From Nocardia crassostreae (GTDB lineage: Bacteria > Actinomycetota > Actinomycetes > Mycobacteriales > Mycobacteriaceae), in NCBI RefSeq assembly GCF_001613405.1, contig NZ_BDCH01000019.1:124001-188000 (forward strand): 64,000 nt of DNA. The letters are read 5' to 3'. A program made the translations under genes and the position numbers. This document shows, piece after piece, positions 44,802 through 54,276 of this stretch; position 1 is the stretch's first letter, and every line of letters begins with the position of its first letter. Under the pieces are notes generated by a model. That model was given only the letters and a program-made list of their open reading frames with translations. It did no database searches and had not been told where the DNA came from.

Positions 44802-46235
44802 ATGCCCGCGAAAAAGAAGATCCCCACCTCACGGGCGGCGCGCAGCGCGATGCTCGGGCGAGTCGTCGCCGGGCAGGCCGCGCGCCAGGTGGGGACGAAG
44901 ATCGCCACGGCGGGCCGCAGCGCCGAATACAGGAGCGCCACCCTGCAGAAACGACAGGCCGAGGCGGCCAAGGCGCTGGTGACCGGGCTCGGGACCATGC
45001 GGGGCGCGGCCATGAAGATCGGCCAGATGATGTCGATGTTCGATATCGGTCTGTGGCCGGAGGAGATGCGGGAGGACATGCAGAGGGCCATGGCCACGCT
45101 GCAGAATTCCGCACCGCCCGTGGCGTTCGACAAGATGACCCGGGTCATCGAGAACGATCTGGGCCGCGGAGTGGATGCGGTCTTCGCTGACTTCGACACC
45201 ACCCCCATCGCCGCCGCGTCGATCGGGCAGGTGTATCGCGCCGTACTGCGCGAGAGCGGCGCGCAGGTCGCCGTCAAAGTGCAATATCCGGGCGTGGACA
45301 AGGCGGTGCGGTCCGACCTGCGGAATCTGTCGCTGGTCTTCAAAGCGGCGAAAGTGCTTGTGCCCAACATGGATTGGGCGGCGTTGACCGAGGAGATCCG
45401 GGATCGCATCGAGGAGGAGCTGGACTACGAGCTCGAGGCCCGAAACCAGCACCTGGCCGCCCGGCTCTACCTCGATCACCCGTTCATCGTCATCCCCGAC
45501 GTGTTCACCGAGCTGTCCGGACAACGGGTGCTGGTCACCGAATTCATCGAGGGCGACCGGTTCGAGCAGGTCAAAGGGAGACCGGTCGGCGAGGTCGACC
45601 GCATCGCCGAAATCGTGTTCCGCTTCTACTTCGGCGGACTGTTCACCCATCGTCAGTTCTCCCCGGACCCACATCCGGGCAACTTCCTCGTCACCGCCTA
45701 CGGCCGCGTCGCGTTCCTCGACTTCGGTCTGTACAAGCGTTTGGACAGAACGGCTTTCGAGGAACAGCGCGCCCTGATGCGCGGCATCGTCGAAGGCACC
45801 CCCGACTCGGTGTATCAGGCGTTCGTCACCGCGGGCATCGCCGCGACCGACGCGGTTCCACCGCAGCAGGCGTTCGACTTCGCGCAGCGGCTGTTCTGGT
45901 GGGCACAGCATCGAGGGCCGCTGACCATAGAACAGGATGCCGTCAACGCGATGATGGCCGGGATGATCGATCCGACGGCGTCCCAGTTCACCTTCTCGCG
46001 CAAGCAATCCGCGGATTCGACCACGGTGCTGGCGGCCCGCATGATGGGCATGGTCGTGGCCGCCCTGGGCCAGCTCGAGGCCACCGGCGACTGGAACGCC
46101 ATCCTGCGCGAAATGCTCTTCGACGAGGCCCCTGCCACCGACCTCGGCACTCTGGACGCCGAGTTCCGCAGCCTCCGCGGCCCGGCGGCAATCATCCGAC
46201 CCGACCGCACCGGAGCCCACCGTGAATCCCATTGA
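44802..46235 (+). CDS. ABC1/UbiB (AarF) family atypical kinase, second copy
   Basis: A 477-aa paralogue of the divergent neighbour: MRGAAMKIGQMMSMFD (KxGQ), IAAASIGQVYRAVLRE, VAVKVQYPGVDK, EELDYELEARNQHL, PDPHPGN and FLDFGLYKRLD are all present. The two genes look like a duplicated pair flanking a 252-bp bidirectional promoter region that contains GTTACAGTTAC and ACATAATGTG. ATG 44802 follows GAGGAGA. It overlaps the next small gene by 14 bases. Confidence 0.9.
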   Translation: MPAKKKIPTSRAARSAMLGRVVAGQAARQVGTKIATAGRSAEYRSATLQKRQAEAAKALVTGLGTMRGAAMKIGQMMSMFDIGLWPEEMREDMQRAMATLQNSAPPVAFDKMTRVIENDLGRGVDAVFADFDTTPIAAASIGQVYRAVLRESGAQVAVKVQYPGVDKAVRSDLRNLSLVFKAAKVLVPNMDWAALTEEIRDRIEEELDYELEARNQHLAARLYLDHPFIVIPDVFTELSGQRVLVTEFIEGDRFEQVKGRPVGEVDRIAEIVFRFYFGGLFTHRQFSPDPHPGNFLVTAYGRVAFLDFGLYKRLDRTAFEEQRALMRGIVEGTPDSVYQAFVTAGIAATDAVPPQQAFDFAQRLFWWAQHRGPLTIEQDAVNAMMAGMIDPTASQFTFSRKQSADSTTVLAARMMGMVVAALGQLEATGDWNAILREMLFDEAPATDLGTLDAEFRSLRGPAAIIRPDRTGAHRESH

Positions 46236-46563
46236 CCTGCTTCAAGAAGCCACACTCAAGGCCGCCAACGCCGTGCTCGACAACCCGGTCGGAACCGAAG
46301 CCCTGCACCGCGCGGACGATGCCCGGCAGGCCATGCAACAGCTTCAGGACACGATCCTGGGCCTGCTCGACCTGCCGACCGCGACCGAGCTGTCCGCCGT
46401 GCACACTCTGGTCCGATCACTCAATCAGCGGTTCGCGCACCTCGAGGACCAGCTCGCCGAACTCGGCGATCAGATCGTGATGCTCTCGCGCCTGACGTCG
46501 CGGATCGCCGAAACCATACGGATCGAGGAACCGCCTTCGCGCACAAGCTCTCTCACCGTCTGA
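46222..46563 (+). CDS. Small helical protein downstream of the ABC1 kinase
   Basis: 113 aa starting at GTG 46222, inside the end of the kinase gene. It is predicted helical, with a Leu/heptad-rich segment (LVRSLNQRFAHLEDQLAELGDQIVMLSRL) suggesting a coiled coil. No family recognised. The overlap suggests translational coupling and perhaps a partner of the kinase. Confidence 0.65.
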   Translation: MNPIDLLQEATLKAANAVLDNPVGTEALHRADDARQAMQQLQDTILGLLDLPTATELSAVHTLVRSLNQRFAHLEDQLAELGDQIVMLSRLTSRIAETIRIEEPPSRTSSLTV

Positions 46564-46573
46564 GCCGCCATGG

Positions 46574-47311
46574 CTAATCGCCGACCGGCGGGCCGGTCGA
46601 TCCAGGCGAGTTCAGGACTCCGAACCCGAGTGATTCGCCGGGCAGGCCGCTGAGCATTTCCAGCAAGCTCATGCCCGCCGAGAAGAGCAGGTTGGTGCAG
46701 GTCTCGATGAATTCCTCGCGGCTGAGATCGAGCTTGCCGGTGAGCCAGTTGGTGACCATGTCGGCGGAGCCGCCTACAACGAAGACGATGGCTGCCCGCG
46801 CTTGGGCCGCTTCGTACCGCTGGGATCCGAAGACCAGCTCGACGTACTGGCCGGTGAGGTCGGCGACCTTGCCGGTCAAGGCTTCGCGGTGGCGCAGCAG
46901 CATCTCCTTACCCTGCTGGTCATCGGCCCGCAGGTCGGCGAGCATCCGTGCGAATACCGGCTCGCCGGTCAGCTCGTCGAGGGAGCCCTCTATGACGATC
47001 CGCAAACGTTCCCGTGGGTCGTCCGATCCAGCGGCGGTCACCCGCGCGTAGATCGCGGCGGCGCCTTCGGTGGCTATCTGATCGGCGACGTCGTCCAGGA
47101 ACGCATCGAGGTTGGCGAAGTTCTCGTAGAAGTACCGGTCGATCAAGCCCGCGTGGGCACAGAGGCTGGTGATGGAGATCTTGGCAAGGCCTTCACCGGC
47201 GAGCAGCTCCCGTCCGGCGGCGATGAACCTCGCACGGCCTGCCGTTCTTCGGCGCTCATGCCGCCGTACCGGCGGGATGTGGTCATGGCCCACATCCTGA
47301 CACACCCCCAT
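46574..47311 (-). CDS. TetR family regulator with probable N-terminal frameshift
   Basis: The body is a TetR repressor (GRARFIAAGRELLAGEGLAKISITSLCAHAGLIDRYFYENF, then a helical ligand domain). In this frame the first ATG is 47311, which overlaps the predicted operator and gives an atypical N-terminus. A typical start, MTTSRRYGGMSAEERQAVR, lies in another frame at ATG 47286; it would join the body if about seven bases near 47233 (between two GCGA copies) were restored. It is divergent from the monooxygenase operon, which it presumably represses. Confidence 0.7.
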   Translation of the reverse strand: MGVCQDVGHDHIPPVRRHERRRTAGRARFIAAGRELLAGEGLAKISITSLCAHAGLIDRYFYENFANLDAFLDDVADQIATEGAAAIYARVTAAGSDDPRERLRIVIEGSLDELTGEPVFARMLADLRADDQQGKEMLLRHREALTGKVADLTGQYVELVFGSQRYEAAQARAAIVFVVGGSADMVTNWLTGKLDLSREEFIETCTNLLFSAGMSLLEMLSGLPGESLGFGVLNSPGSTGPPVGD

Positions 47312-47332
47312 CTGAAGAAAGATCCATCAGAT
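47310..47332. promoter_or_regulatory. Inverted repeat between tetR and the monooxygenase operon
   Basis: ATCTGA-N11-TCAGAT in an AT-richer stretch upstream of both divergent genes; a plausible TetR operator. It also argues that the TetR protein starts at 47286 rather than 47311. Confidence 0.5.
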
Positions 47333-47435
47333 TGATAGTTGTCCAGTGCCGCAACGGACCAGACTCCACTCGGTACTCCCGGTTTCTACCGACCCGACAT
47401 CCAGCACGGACCGTTCTCAACGAGGAGAAGGATCC

Positions 47436-49085
47436 ATGTCCAGTGACTCATCGCCGAGGCCCCCGGCCACCACGCGTGCCAACGGTGCGGGCGCCCCCGA
47501 GCGTCCCGACCACGAGGTGGTCGTGATCGGCGCCGGGCCGGGCGGGATCTGCGCCGGCATCTTTCTGCGGCGCGCGGGGATCGAGGACTTCGCGATCCTC
47601 GATCGGGCAGACGACATCGGCGGAAGCTGGCGGGACAACGACTACCCCGGGGTCGCGGTCGACTCGTCGGCCCTGGCGTACCAGTACTCGTTCGCACGCA
47701 ACGCCGAGTGGACGCGCACATTCCCGCGCGGCGCGGAGGTGAAGGCGTACTTCGACGAGATGGTCGACCGCTTCGGGCTGCGCCCGCATCTCCGCCTGCG
47801 GACCGAGGTGGTCCGCGAGGTCTGGGACGACGAGAACCATCTGTGGCGGCTGCGCCTGCCCGACTGCCAGACGATCAGCGCGCGGTTCGTAATCTCCGCG
47901 GTGGGGGCGTTTCTCAACCCCAAGCGCGATCCCGGGATCGCCGGGATCGCCGACTTCAAAGGCAAGCTGTTGCGGCCAGTGGGGTGGGATCACAGCTACG
48001 ACCTCCGCGGCAAGCGCGTCGCAGTGGTCGGCACCGGGTCGAGTTCGATCCAGATCGTGCCCACGATCGCGCCCGAGGTCGAGCGCCTCGACGTCTACCA
48101 GCGCACCCCGGCGTGGTGCGTCCCGATTCCGGACACCACGATCCCCGTCGCGGTGCGGCGGCTGATGCGGATCCCGGGCGTGACGGCAGGCGTGTTCGGC
48201 GGCGTGATCGTGGCTACGGAGGCGCTGATGGCGGTGATGACATATACCCCGCCGACGGTCGCCAAGACGGGGCTGGCGGCGGCCGACTGGGCCATGAAGC
48301 GGGGCTACCGCGGCTATTTGGCGACGCAGGTCCGTGACCCGCAGACGCGGCGTGAGCTGCTGCCCGACTACGGCATCTGGGCCAAGCGTGCAACGGCATC
48401 GAGCAAATTTCTGAAGACGTTCAACCGCAACAACACTCACCTGATCACGACGCCGATCGAACGGATCACGGCGAGCGGCGTTCGCACGGTCGACGGGGTC
48501 GAGCGCGAGGTGGACGCGCTCGTGCTGGCGACCGGCTTCGAGGTCTTCTCCGAGCCGGAAAGCTGGCGGGACGCGGTCGTCGGCCGCGACGGGCTCGACC
48601 TCGCGGACTATTACACGAACGAGGGGATGCAGGCGTACGAAAGCGTCAGCATCCCCGGGCTGCCGAACCGCTGGATGGCGTGCGGGCCGTACTCGTGGAC
48701 GTTCCCCGGCTGGCCCGAGCAGATCGAGATCACGACCCGCCACGCCGTCCGGGCGATCGCCGCGGCGCGCGAACGCGGCGCCACGACCGTGGAAGTGCGG
48801 CCCGAGGCCAACGCCGCCTACCACGCGAGCGTCATGAAGCGCGGCCGCAACCTCGCGCACTGGATCGTCGAGCGCAATCCCGGGCTGCACAGCTACTACA
48901 TCAACGCACAGGGCGAGAGCCCGTACATCCGGCCGTCGACGACACTGCAGGCGCGCTGGGCAAGTCGCCATTTCCCGCTCGACGACTACCGATTCACGAC
49001 TTGGCGGCCGTCTGCGCGGCGCAATGGCTCCCGGCCGACGCGCCGGGCCAAGGCGGTCGCACAGGCGGCGGGGAGGAACTCATGA
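47436..49085 (+). CDS. Flavin-containing monooxygenase (Baeyer-Villiger-like)
   Basis: 549 aa: FAD-binding EVVVIGAGPGGICAGIFL, IGGSWRDNDYPGVAVD, and NADPH-binding VAVVGTGSSSIQIV. The segment between them reads FKGKLLRPVGWD, where the Baeyer-Villiger fingerprint FxGxxxHxxxW has Arg in place of His. Such enzymes insert oxygen next to ketones or oxidise soft nucleophiles. ATG 47436 follows GAGGAGAAGG. First gene of a tightly coupled operon; its stop overlaps the SDR start (ATGA). Confidence 0.9.
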   Translation: MSSDSSPRPPATTRANGAGAPERPDHEVVVIGAGPGGICAGIFLRRAGIEDFAILDRADDIGGSWRDNDYPGVAVDSSALAYQYSFARNAEWTRTFPRGAEVKAYFDEMVDRFGLRPHLRLRTEVVREVWDDENHLWRLRLPDCQTISARFVISAVGAFLNPKRDPGIAGIADFKGKLLRPVGWDHSYDLRGKRVAVVGTGSSSIQIVPTIAPEVERLDVYQRTPAWCVPIPDTTIPVAVRRLMRIPGVTAGVFGGVIVATEALMAVMTYTPPTVAKTGLAAADWAMKRGYRGYLATQVRDPQTRRELLPDYGIWAKRATASSKFLKTFNRNNTHLITTPIERITASGVRTVDGVEREVDALVLATGFEVFSEPESWRDAVVGRDGLDLADYYTNEGMQAYESVSIPGLPNRWMACGPYSWTFPGWPEQIEITTRHAVRAIAAARERGATTVEVRPEANAAYHASVMKRGRNLAHWIVERNPGLHSYYINAQGESPYIRPSTTLQARWASRHFPLDDYRFTTWRPSARRNGSRPTRRAKAVAQAAGRNS

Positions 49086-50032
49086 GGCTGCGCAGCCGTG
49101 TCCTGACAGGCGACCGCCTCGTCGTCGTATCGGGTGCCGGGAGCGGGATCGGGCGTGCCGTCGCCCGACGGTTCGCCCGCGCGGGCGACCGGGTCGTAGT
49201 GACCGACATCGACCGCGAGAGCGCGAAGGAGACCGGCGCGCTGATCCACCGCGACGGTGGGGTGGCGATCGTCGAGCGACTCGACGTGACGAAGCCGGCC
49301 GAGTGGGAGCGGCTCGCGCGGCTGCTCGCCACCAAGCACGGCGGGGCAGACATCGTGGTCAACAATGCCGGGCTCGTGGTTGTCGGCTCGTTCCTCGAAC
49401 ACTCCGTCGCCGACTGGCAGCGCACGATCGACGTGAACCTGTACGGGGTCGTGCACGGCAGCCGGGTGTTCGCGCAGCAGATGGTGGATCACGGGCGCGG
49501 CGGGCAGATCGTGAACGTGGCCTCCCTTGCGGCGTGGGCCCCCAATATCGACGGTGCCGCCTATTCGGTCTCCAAGACGGGCGTGCTGATGCTGAGCGAG
49601 TCGATGCGAATCGACCTGCGGCGCCACGGGATCGGCGTATCGGCGATCTGTCCGGGCGCGACTCGTACCGGCCTCTCGCGCCACGCCACCAGCGCTGCGC
49701 TCAGCTCCGACGCGAGCGCCGCCTCCCTCGAGCGGATGGGCGGGCTCCAGGAGCGGTTCGCGTTCGCGAGCCCCGATCTGGTCGCCCGCGCGATCGAGTT
49801 GGCCGTCCGGTTCGACCTCGCGGTCGTGCCGGTGAGCGCCGAGTCCTTGGCGTTCTACGCCCTGCACCGGCTGTCGCCGGGGCTCGTGCGCGAGATCTCC
49901 GCGCGAGTGGCGAATCCCGATCTTGTTCGCGGGGCGTTCGAGATGCTCGAGCGGCTGTTCCCGGGCGCCTCGGCGAGAGGCGATCGAAACGGTGCGGCCG
50001 CGGGTGCCGAGACCGCGGTGCGTCCGACATGA
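49082..50032 (+). CDS. Short-chain dehydrogenase/reductase
   Basis: A 316-aa SDR: VVVSGAGSGIGRAVARRFA (TGxxxGxG with Ser), DIVVNNAGLVVVG, VNVASLAAWAP (Ser) and YSVSKTGVL (Tyr-x3-Lys). It oxidises or reduces an alcohol/carbonyl with NAD(P)H. It overlaps the monooxygenase upstream and the hydrolase downstream by ATGA, so the three enzymes probably act in sequence. Confidence 0.92.
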   Translation: MRLRSRVLTGDRLVVVSGAGSGIGRAVARRFARAGDRVVVTDIDRESAKETGALIHRDGGVAIVERLDVTKPAEWERLARLLATKHGGADIVVNNAGLVVVGSFLEHSVADWQRTIDVNLYGVVHGSRVFAQQMVDHGRGGQIVNVASLAAWAPNIDGAAYSVSKTGVLMLSESMRIDLRRHGIGVSAICPGATRTGLSRHATSAALSSDASAASLERMGGLQERFAFASPDLVARAIELAVRFDLAVVPVSAESLAFYALHRLSPGLVREISARVANPDLVRGAFEMLERLFPGASARGDRNGAAAGAETAVRPT

Positions 50033-50883
50033 GTCAGGTGACCAGCGGCACGGTGACCGTGGACGGCCAGCGCGTGCGATACGACGAGTACGGTTCGGGC
50101 GAGCGCGTCGTGGTGCTGCTGCACGCGCTGCTGATGTCGCGAGCGATGCAGGCCCCACTCGCGCGGCAACTCGCCGCACGCGGCTTCCGCGTCCTCTGCC
50201 TCGACCTGCTCGGTGAGCCCGAACCCGTTGCGGCGTAAGAGGTTTGGCGCTACACGAGCGACAAGCTCGGCGAACAAGTCCTCGGCGCGCTCGACGAGCT
50301 CGGCGTGCGGCGTGCGGTGTTCGGCGGGACCTCGATCGGCGCGAACATCTCGCTGGAGTGCGCGAGCAGAGCGCCGGAGCGGGTGGTCGGCCTCGTCTGC
50401 GAGGGACCGTTCCTCGAGGACTCCCAGGTGGAGATGTCGCTGCTCTGGTCCCCGGCCTTCGGGCTGTTCACCTTCGGGGGTCACGCGCTCCGGGCGATCG
50501 GCCTGGCCGCTCGCCTGCTTCCCGCGCGGGACGGCAGCCTGATCGGCCTCGGGCGCGATGTGCTCACCCGCGACCCGCACGGCTCGGTGGCGTTCCTCCA
50601 GGGCATTCACTTCGGTCGAGTCGGGCCGCCGCGCGACGAGCGACGGCGAGTCACCGCACCGGCGCTTGTCATCGGCGTGCACCCGATCGACCGGGTGCAC
50701 AGCCTCTCCGATGCTCGGCGTCTGGTCGAGGAGCTGCCGGCGGCCGAGCTCGTGCGCACCGCGTCCCTCGCCGACCTGCGTTGGCGTCCAAGGCGGCTCG
50801 CCGAGCGGATCGCGATATTCGCGGGCGACTGCTGGGTGCTGGTCAGCGACCCGGCCGCCGGTCACAAGGGAGCGCCCGCATGA
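50029..50883 (+). pseudogene. Alpha/beta hydrolase interrupted by in-frame TAA
   Basis: ATG 50029 (ATGA overlap with the SDR) starts a normal hydrolase: VRYDEYGSGERVVVLLHALLMS, GFRVLCLDLLG. The next segment reads EPEPVAA then TAA (50236-50238), where GHGxSDRP is expected; the same frame continues EVWRYTSDKLGEQVLGALDELG with the nucleophile elbow FGGTSIGAN to 50883. The segment before the stop also differs from family expectation, so this is more than a single point change. Confidence 0.75.
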
Positions 50884-51944
50884 GACACGACATGTCCCCA
50901 GACACAACTCCGGCAGGAGGACCCATGCCAACCGCGACACACACACCGCCGAGACGACCGGCTGTCCGGCGCGGACCCGCGCCCGTGCCCGCGGGCCAGT
51001 CGACGACCGCTGACGGTCAGCCCGACTACGGCTACTTCGGCCCGTCCTCGGTGGTGTGGCAGGTCCTGCTCGGGCCGCAGTTGGTGCCCCTGTGGGAGGC
51101 GGTCACCGGCGTGCTCGAGGCCCCGCATCCGTCGGTGCAAAGCGTCGAAGTCGACCACGACCCTGTGGTCCTCGCGGCCCGGCAGAAGACCGGCGGCCCG
51201 GGGTTGCTCCTCGAGCGGGCGCGACGCACCGCCCGGCCCGTGATCCAGATCGTCGCCGGGGACACCGCCACGGCCGACTGGGCGGCACGGCGACTGCGGG
51301 CCATCCATGCGCGGATGACCGGTCACGTCGTCGACAGCGGCGAACCCTACGACGCCCAATCGCCGGCGATGGTGATCTTCGCGCATGTCACGATCTGGCA
51401 TGCCGCGCTGCGGATCTACGAGACGCACACCTTCCGCGGAGGGCGCCGGCGACGGCTGTCCGCCACCGAGCGCGACCGCTACTGGGCCGAGTTGGTCACC
51501 TTCGGCGAGCTGATGGGGGCACCCCGGGAGATGGTGCCCGATTCGGTCGCCGCCGTCGCGCGCTACTACGACAGCATCCGAGACGAGTACCGCTTCACGC
51601 CCGAAATCTTCCGGGCCGCAATGGATCTCCTGCAGGCGGTGCTGCGGCCGACGTCGTGGCAGGAGGCTCGGCTGATGCCCTGGGCCGTGGTGGTGGCCGC
51701 GGGCGCGGTCCCCACCACGCCCGCGGCCCTCCCCCGCCCGCTGCGCAGGGTCTACCGCATCCCGCGGGCAGCCGACCCGGTCATCGACGCGATCGGCTCG
51801 GCCGGGTCCCTCGCGCTGGCAGCGCTGTCGATCCGGTCGATCGGCGACCGCTACACCCGGCAATTCATCGACGACGAAACGCTCGGGCTGATCCGCAACA
51901 TGAGGACGCTCGTGGCCGACACGGCCACGGCGGAGAGCGCATGA
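50880..51944 (+). CDS. DUF2236 oxygenase-like protein (MpaB/latex-clearing family)
   Basis: A 354-aa protein: YFGPSSVVWQVLLGPQLVPLWEAVTGVLEAPHPSVQSVEVDHD, an HArMTGHV-like helix (RLRAIHARMTGHV), FAHVTIWHAALRIYETH and ERDRYWAEL, the conserved histidine-bearing helices of DUF2236. Characterised relatives (Lcp, MpaB) are haem oxygenases that cleave isoprenoid chains. ATG 50880 overlaps the hydrolase stop. A paralogue lies at 61030. Confidence 0.85.
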   Translation: MRHDMSPDTTPAGGPMPTATHTPPRRPAVRRGPAPVPAGQSTTADGQPDYGYFGPSSVVWQVLLGPQLVPLWEAVTGVLEAPHPSVQSVEVDHDPVVLAARQKTGGPGLLLERARRTARPVIQIVAGDTATADWAARRLRAIHARMTGHVVDSGEPYDAQSPAMVIFAHVTIWHAALRIYETHTFRGGRRRRLSATERDRYWAELVTFGELMGAPREMVPDSVAAVARYYDSIRDEYRFTPEIFRAAMDLLQAVLRPTSWQEARLMPWAVVVAAGAVPTTPAALPRPLRRVYRIPRAADPVIDAIGSAGSLALAALSIRSIGDRYTRQFIDDETLGLIRNMRTLVADTATAESA

Positions 51945-52006
51945 AACCGGTGCCCGGCAAACCCGCGCAGCTGCGCCTACGAAGCCTACGAAGAGGAGAC
52001 GACGCG

Positions 52007-52699
52007 ATGTTCGACCATCGTCCCAATCCCGAACAAGCGAAGTACAACGCCCTGATGCCCGGGTTCATCGAACGATGCCGGGAACGGGAGCAGCGATACG
52101 TCGAGGCCGGGTTCCCGGCCGACGGTCTGACGGACTTCTTCCTGCAGTGGTTCACGGCCTGGGAACAGCGCTCGACCGTGCTGCTGCGGGAGTGCCTGAC
52201 CGACGATCTGATGTACACCGACCCGACCATCGGGTCTGTCGACTGGCAGGCCACTCAGACCGAGTACGATCTGTACGCCTTGGCGTTCCGGCTGATCCCC
52301 GATCTCGGGTTCTACCCGCAGGACGACACGCTGCGCGCGCTGCCGTACTTCGACTTCGGCGACGACGTCGTTCGAATCACGATCCCGTGGCGCGCGATCG
52401 GCCGCCCGCGTTTCTCGCCGCGCGCGTTGAATATCGTCGGGGTGGACCGCTACATCATGCGCCGCGAGGACGGCGTGTGGCGGATCGCGCGGATCGACAC
52501 CGACTTCGACATGCTCACCGCGATCGGCCGGGCGCTGCCGATTCCCCTGCACCTGCCGTCCCAGGCGGCGTTCCAGCGCGCGTTCGGCGCGGTTCAGCGG
52601 CTGCTGCCCGGGCTGCGTTCGGCGACCGTCTACCCCAGACCGCAGGTCGGCGCCGGAGCAAGCGCGGGGCGACATGGCGCGAAAGCCGGTGTCGCATGA
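52007..52699 (+). CDS. NTF2-like protein 1
   Basis: 230 aa with an NTF2/SnoaL-like core (RYVEAGFPADGLTDFFLQWFTAWEQRSTVLLRECLTDDLMYTDPTIG...WRIARIDTDFDMLTAIG). It is closely related to the proteins at 54516 and 55293. ATG 52007 has GAGGAGA upstream and aligns with the start of the 55293 paralogue; ATG 51941 is the ATGA-coupled alternative. Such folds act as isomerases, hydrolases or binding proteins; no catalytic assignment is possible. Confidence 0.8.
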   Translation: MFDHRPNPEQAKYNALMPGFIERCREREQRYVEAGFPADGLTDFFLQWFTAWEQRSTVLLRECLTDDLMYTDPTIGSVDWQATQTEYDLYALAFRLIPDLGFYPQDDTLRALPYFDFGDDVVRITIPWRAIGRPRFSPRALNIVGVDRYIMRREDGVWRIARIDTDFDMLTAIGRALPIPLHLPSQAAFQRAFGAVQRLLPGLRSATVYPRPQVGAGASAGRHGAKAGVA

Positions 52700-54276
52700 G
52701 CCAATTCACGCACGCGGAGGCGGGCCAGCTGCCTGCGACGCCAGCCAGCGCAGCAACCCGCCATGAAGGTGATCGGCCCATTTCGGCTGAGCCGGTCCCA
52801 GCGCGACTCGATCGCGGTCGGCGCAGCCTGGTGGGGGCGCTGGCCAAGGACCCGCTCTGGCCCACCCGTCACCCGGTCGGCTTCGCCGCACGCGCGCTCG
52901 ATGGCCGCGGTCGCCCGGGGCCGCTGCCACCGGGTCCGGTGGGCCTGCCCGGCGTCGGGGTGTGGCCGTTGTACACCCGGGACCCGTACGAGTACCTGCG
53001 CCACTGCGCGCGGCGCTACGGCGACGTGTTCCGGGTGCCGCTACCGGGATTCGACTTCGTCGTCTTCAACCATCCCGACTACGTCGCGCACATTCTCGGC
53101 GACGCCGAGACTCGCTACAGCATGGTCGGGCCGTTCGAGCGGCTGATCCGTACCGTCGGGGCCTCTACGCCGATGATGGACGGACCCGACTTTCGTGCGC
53201 GCCGCAAGACGCTGAATCCGATGTTCGGGCATCGGCATCTGGCCCGGATCGCCGACACGATCAGCGCGGAATTCGCTGCGCGCGTGGCAGATTGGGAGCA
53301 GTGGGCCGACACGGGCCGGGTGGTCGACCTGCAGCACGAGATCGCCCGTGTCACGCTGCCCGGGTTCCTGCGGGCCATGTTCTCGGCATCGATCACCGAA
53401 CAGGAGATCGCCGAGCTGGACGTCGACATGCGCATCGGGATGCGCTTCGCCGGGGCGTCGATGACCCTGACCCGCCCGCCCAACCTGGTGCCGCTCCCGG
53501 GCGTCGACAGCGTGCCGGGCGCGGTCCTGCGCGCGTGGCGAACCGTCGGCCGCCTGATCTCCGACCGCCGGGCCAACCCCACCGGGGACAACGACCTGCT
53601 GGACATGATGCTCGAGGCGCGCTACGCGGACGGCACCCCGATCAGCACCCGCGACCTGAAGATGGAGTTGCTCACCCTGATCGGCGGCGGCTACGAGACC
53701 GTGGTCGCCTCGTTGTCGTGGACTCTCGCGCTGCTGTGCGAGAACCCGGAAGCGGCCGAGGCGCTCTACGCCGAGGTCGACGGGCTCGACGGCGCGGCGC
53801 CGACCTTCGCGGACCTGAATCGATTGACCTGGGCGAAGGCCTGTTTCGACGAGGGGCAGCGACTCCAGGGCGCCCCGCTCAACATGCGGTTCGCGCTCGA
53901 GGACGACGAGATCGGCGGGTACCCGATCCCCCAGTGGACCCTCCTCGGCATCCCGCAGTACGTGCTGCACCGCGACGAGCGTTGGTGGCCCGATCCAGAC
54001 CGTTACGACCCGACCCGCTTCACCGACGAGGACGTCGTCAAGGCCCGACCGAATCTCGCGTTCATCCCGTTCGGCACCGGCAGGCACCGCTGCGTCGGCT
54101 CGGCGATGGGGTACATGAACGCGCAGTTCCTGCTGGCGCTGATCTTCCAGCGCTACCGCCTGCACACACCGGCGGGGTGGCATCCGCGCCACAGCTTCGG
54201 GCTGTCGACCACGGTCAAGGGTGGGCTGCCCGTCACAGTCACCCGCATCGGGACGGCGACGAAGAGCGCCCCATGA
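52696..54276 (+). CDS. Cytochrome P450 (1)
   Basis: 526 aa with a long N-terminal extension before the PPGPVGLPGVGVWPL proline hinge. I-helix LIGGGYETVVASLSW, ExxR in FDEGQRLQ, PERF-like YDPTRFTDE, haem loop FGTGRHRCVGSAMG with the Cys ligand. Soluble. ATG 52696 overlaps the NTF2-like stop, and its own stop overlaps the ferredoxin start, so ferredoxin and P450 are a matched pair. It is about as similar to P450 (2) as expected of a tandem duplicate. Confidence 0.93.
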   Translation: MSQFTHAEAGQLPATPASAATRHEGDRPISAEPVPARLDRGRRSLVGALAKDPLWPTRHPVGFAARALDGRGRPGPLPPGPVGLPGVGVWPLYTRDPYEYLRHCARRYGDVFRVPLPGFDFVVFNHPDYVAHILGDAETRYSMVGPFERLIRTVGASTPMMDGPDFRARRKTLNPMFGHRHLARIADTISAEFAARVADWEQWADTGRVVDLQHEIARVTLPGFLRAMFSASITEQEIAELDVDMRIGMRFAGASMTLTRPPNLVPLPGVDSVPGAVLRAWRTVGRLISDRRANPTGDNDLLDMMLEARYADGTPISTRDLKMELLTLIGGGYETVVASLSWTLALLCENPEAAEALYAEVDGLDGAAPTFADLNRLTWAKACFDEGQRLQGAPLNMRFALEDDEIGGYPIPQWTLLGIPQYVLHRDERWWPDPDRYDPTRFTDEDVVKARPNLAFIPFGTGRHRCVGSAMGYMNAQFLLALIFQRYRLHTPAGWHPRHSFGLSTTVKGGLPVTVTRIGTATKSAP

